Origin: Bacteroidales bacterium
GTDB taxonomy: Bacteria; Bacteroidota; Bacteroidia; Bacteroidales; Bacteroidaceae
Assembly (NCBI GenBank): GCA_030528885.1
Contig: JAUMXY010000024.1
Coordinates: forward strand, 1-43,536
Reading direction: 5' to 3'
Length of the DNA stretch: 43,536 bases
The notes beneath the pieces were generated by a model, which saw nothing but the letters and a program-made list of their open reading frames with translations, was not told the origin of the DNA and did no database searches. Shown here one piece after another: positions 42,303 to 43,536 of this stretch (position 1 is the first letter of the stretch; each line of letters opens with the position of its first letter). The position numbers and the translations under genes are program-made.

Positions 42303-43493
42303 ATGGTGGAGTGGAAGAAATTGGGAGAGATTTGTTCTTTTTTCAGGGGGCGTTCCCTTTCTAAAAAGGATATAGGGGAAGGTAACCACCAGATTCTCCT
42401 ATATGGTGAATTATACACAACTTATGGCGATTATATAACTCATATTAAATCAAAAACATCTTTTGAAAAAGCTATAGTTGCCACAAAACTCAAATATAAT
42501 GACCTTGTTTTACCAGTTTCGAGTACCACAAAAGAGGCTCAAATTGGTAAAGTTTCTGTTATTAAAACCAAATCTGATGTATATCTGGGAAGTGATGCCA
42601 TATTACTGAGAGATACATTTAATCCAGCCTATTTGATGTATTATCTAAACTCCACGCTTTTCGAAAAAAGCAAAATGGAATGTGTACATGGAACAACAAT
42701 AATGCATTTGTCACCCACTGAATTGGCTCAAAAAGAGATTCCCATCCCCTCCCTTTCCGAGCAATCTCGTATTGTTTCCATTCTTGATACCTTCACCTCT
42801 TCCATTTCCAATCTGAAACAGCAAATTGAGGAGAGAAGAAAACAATTTGAGTATGAGAGAGAGATGTTGTTTACTGAATTTACAAAGACTAAGACAATTG
42901 GTGAATTGACAAAAGTTTTTTCATGCCCTCGTGTGTATAAAGACCAATGGAAAGACTCTGGAATTCCTTTTTGGAGATCAAGTGATGTAATGTCATATTA
43001 TAACAAGGTTCAGAATCCAAGAGGGAAGGTATATATATCTGAATCACTTTACAAAGATCTCTCAAAGAAAACTGAAAAAATAGAAAAGGGCGACATCTTG
43101 GTAACAGGAGGTGGAACTATAGGGATACCGTATCTTAAAAAGGATAATACTCCTCTATTTGTTAAAGACGCAGATTTAATCTGCATAAAGAAAAGCGAAA
43201 GTATTATACCGTCCTACTTATATCATTTCTTTTTCTCTACAGGTTTTCAATTGTATTTAAAAAAGATAACCCATGATGCAACAATTGCTCATTACACTAT
43301 TGGGCAAATAATAGATACACCTGTTCCCATCCCATCCCTTACCGAGCAATCCCGCATTGTTTCTATCCTTGACACCTTTGAGCAATCCATTTCCAACTTG
43401 GAGGAGCAACTGGCGATGAGGGAAAAGCAATATGAGTATTATAGAAATCAGTTGTTGACGTTTGAGGGGGAGGAAGAGAGAGGAAAGACTTGA
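42303..43493 (+). CDS. hsdS: type I restriction-modification specificity subunit
   Basis: DNA-recognition subunit with two target-recognition domains, 396 aa (normal). TRD1 spans about residues 1-148 (EWKKLGEICSFFRGRSLSKK). The central conserved helix follows (IPSLSEQSRIVSILDTFTSS, about 149-185), TRD2 runs to about residue 340, and a second conserved helix (IPSLTEQSRIVSILDTFEQS) ends the protein. The two helices set the spacing between the half-sites. Their DNA is repeated as well (42741-42815 and 43326-43400, about four-fifths identical), which favours exchange of recognition domains. The gene is more AT-rich than hsdM, as usual for TRDs. The window ends 43 nt later; hsdR may lie beyond. 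Confidence 0.95.
   Translation: MVEWKKLGEICSFFRGRSLSKKDIGEGNHQILLYGELYTTYGDYITHIKSKTSFEKAIVATKLKYNDLVLPVSSTTKEAQIGKVSVIKTKSDVYLGSDAILLRDTFNPAYLMYYLNSTLFEKSKMECVHGTTIMHLSPTELAQKEIPIPSLSEQSRIVSILDTFTSSISNLKQQIEERRKQFEYEREMLFTEFTKTKTIGELTKVFSCPRVYKDQWKDSGIPFWRSSDVMSYYNKVQNPRGKVYISESLYKDLSKKTEKIEKGDILVTGGGTIGIPYLKKDNTPLFVKDADLICIKKSESIIPSYLYHFFFSTGFQLYLKKITHDATIAHYTIGQIIDTPVPIPSLTEQSRIVSILDTFEQSISNLEEQLAMREKQYEYYRNQLLTFEGEEERGKT
42741..42815. repeat. hsdS half-repeat, copy 1
   Basis: 75 nt coding for the central conserved helix of HsdS. By eye 59 of 75 positions match the copy at 43326-43400 without gaps. Confidence 0.85.
43326..43400. repeat. hsdS half-repeat, copy 2
   Basis: 75 nt coding for the C-terminal conserved helix of HsdS, a direct repeat of 42741-42815. 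Confidence 0.85.
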
Positions 43494-43536
43494 AGGGGAA
43501 AAGAGAAACTTGGGAGGGATAGGCAGTCTTAGGCAA

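Overview
The window looks like a chromosomal segment of a Bacteroidales bacterium, most likely Prevotella-like (Prevotellaceae). This is inferred from the gene families (OadGAB sodium pump with a fused biotin domain, Porin_10-type porin, DUF4468-, DUF4348- and DUF6056-like proteins, AsnA, LptC next to a TPR protein). It also rests on the many Bacteroidetes-type TAnnTTTG -7 promoter boxes placed just upstream of genes. No rRNA, tRNA, transposase, integrase, phage gene or CRISPR array was recognised.

Layout. 1-2.8 kb: a 920-aa MmeI/type IIL-like DNA methyltransferase (minus strand) whose N-terminal nuclease motif looks degraded; its 5' leader holds a 110-nt palindrome. 3.2-7.3 kb: pheS (minus), then a plus-strand operon of a DUF4348-like lipoprotein, murB and a PhnP-like metallo-hydrolase. 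7.4-10.9 kb: oadG-oadA-oadB, a sodium-pumping decarboxylase (minus). 11.2-13.6 kb: a GatC-like EIIC permease and a KduI isomerase that carries a signal peptide. 14.1-17.4 kb: a structured leader with three mutually exclusive pairing arms, followed by a Gtr-like surface-glycosylation cassette (DUF6056 membrane protein, GT2, GtrA). 17.5-19.8 kb: a stand-alone FtsZ with an unusual tail, and ispE. 19.8-25.2 kb: porin, small membrane protein, DUF4468-like protein, an ECF sigma/anti-sigma/Spy-like triad and a small CTD-like secreted protein (all minus). 25.3-31.5 kb: envelope biogenesis genes (PpiD/SurA-like chaperone, LptC, TPR protein, outer-membrane barrel). 31.7-37.9 kb: RhlE-type helicase, LptF/LptG, tgt and lon (minus). 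38.3-39.4 kb: asnA. 39.7-43.5 kb: a type I restriction-modification locus hsdM-fic-(small membrane coiled-coil gene)-hsdS with no hsdR inside the window.

How the parts work together. Many of the genes serve the envelope: LPS export (LptC, LptF/G), outer-membrane proteins and their chaperone, an envelope-stress-type sigma module, surface glycosylation, peptidoglycan precursor synthesis (murB) and isoprenoid synthesis (ispE). Energy metabolism is represented by the Na+-translocating oxaloacetate decarboxylase, and uronate catabolism by KduI/GatC. DNA-modification genes lie at both ends.

Most noteworthy for follow-up: (i) the fic gene and the 287-bp cassette bounded by a 27-bp direct repeat of the hsdS start; (ii) the attenuator-like leader of the glycosylation cassette; (iii) the periplasmic KduI beside an orphan EIIC; (iv) the second-type FtsZ; (v) a dispersed GTACCCCTCGGGTCC palindromic repeat present in two intergenic regions.
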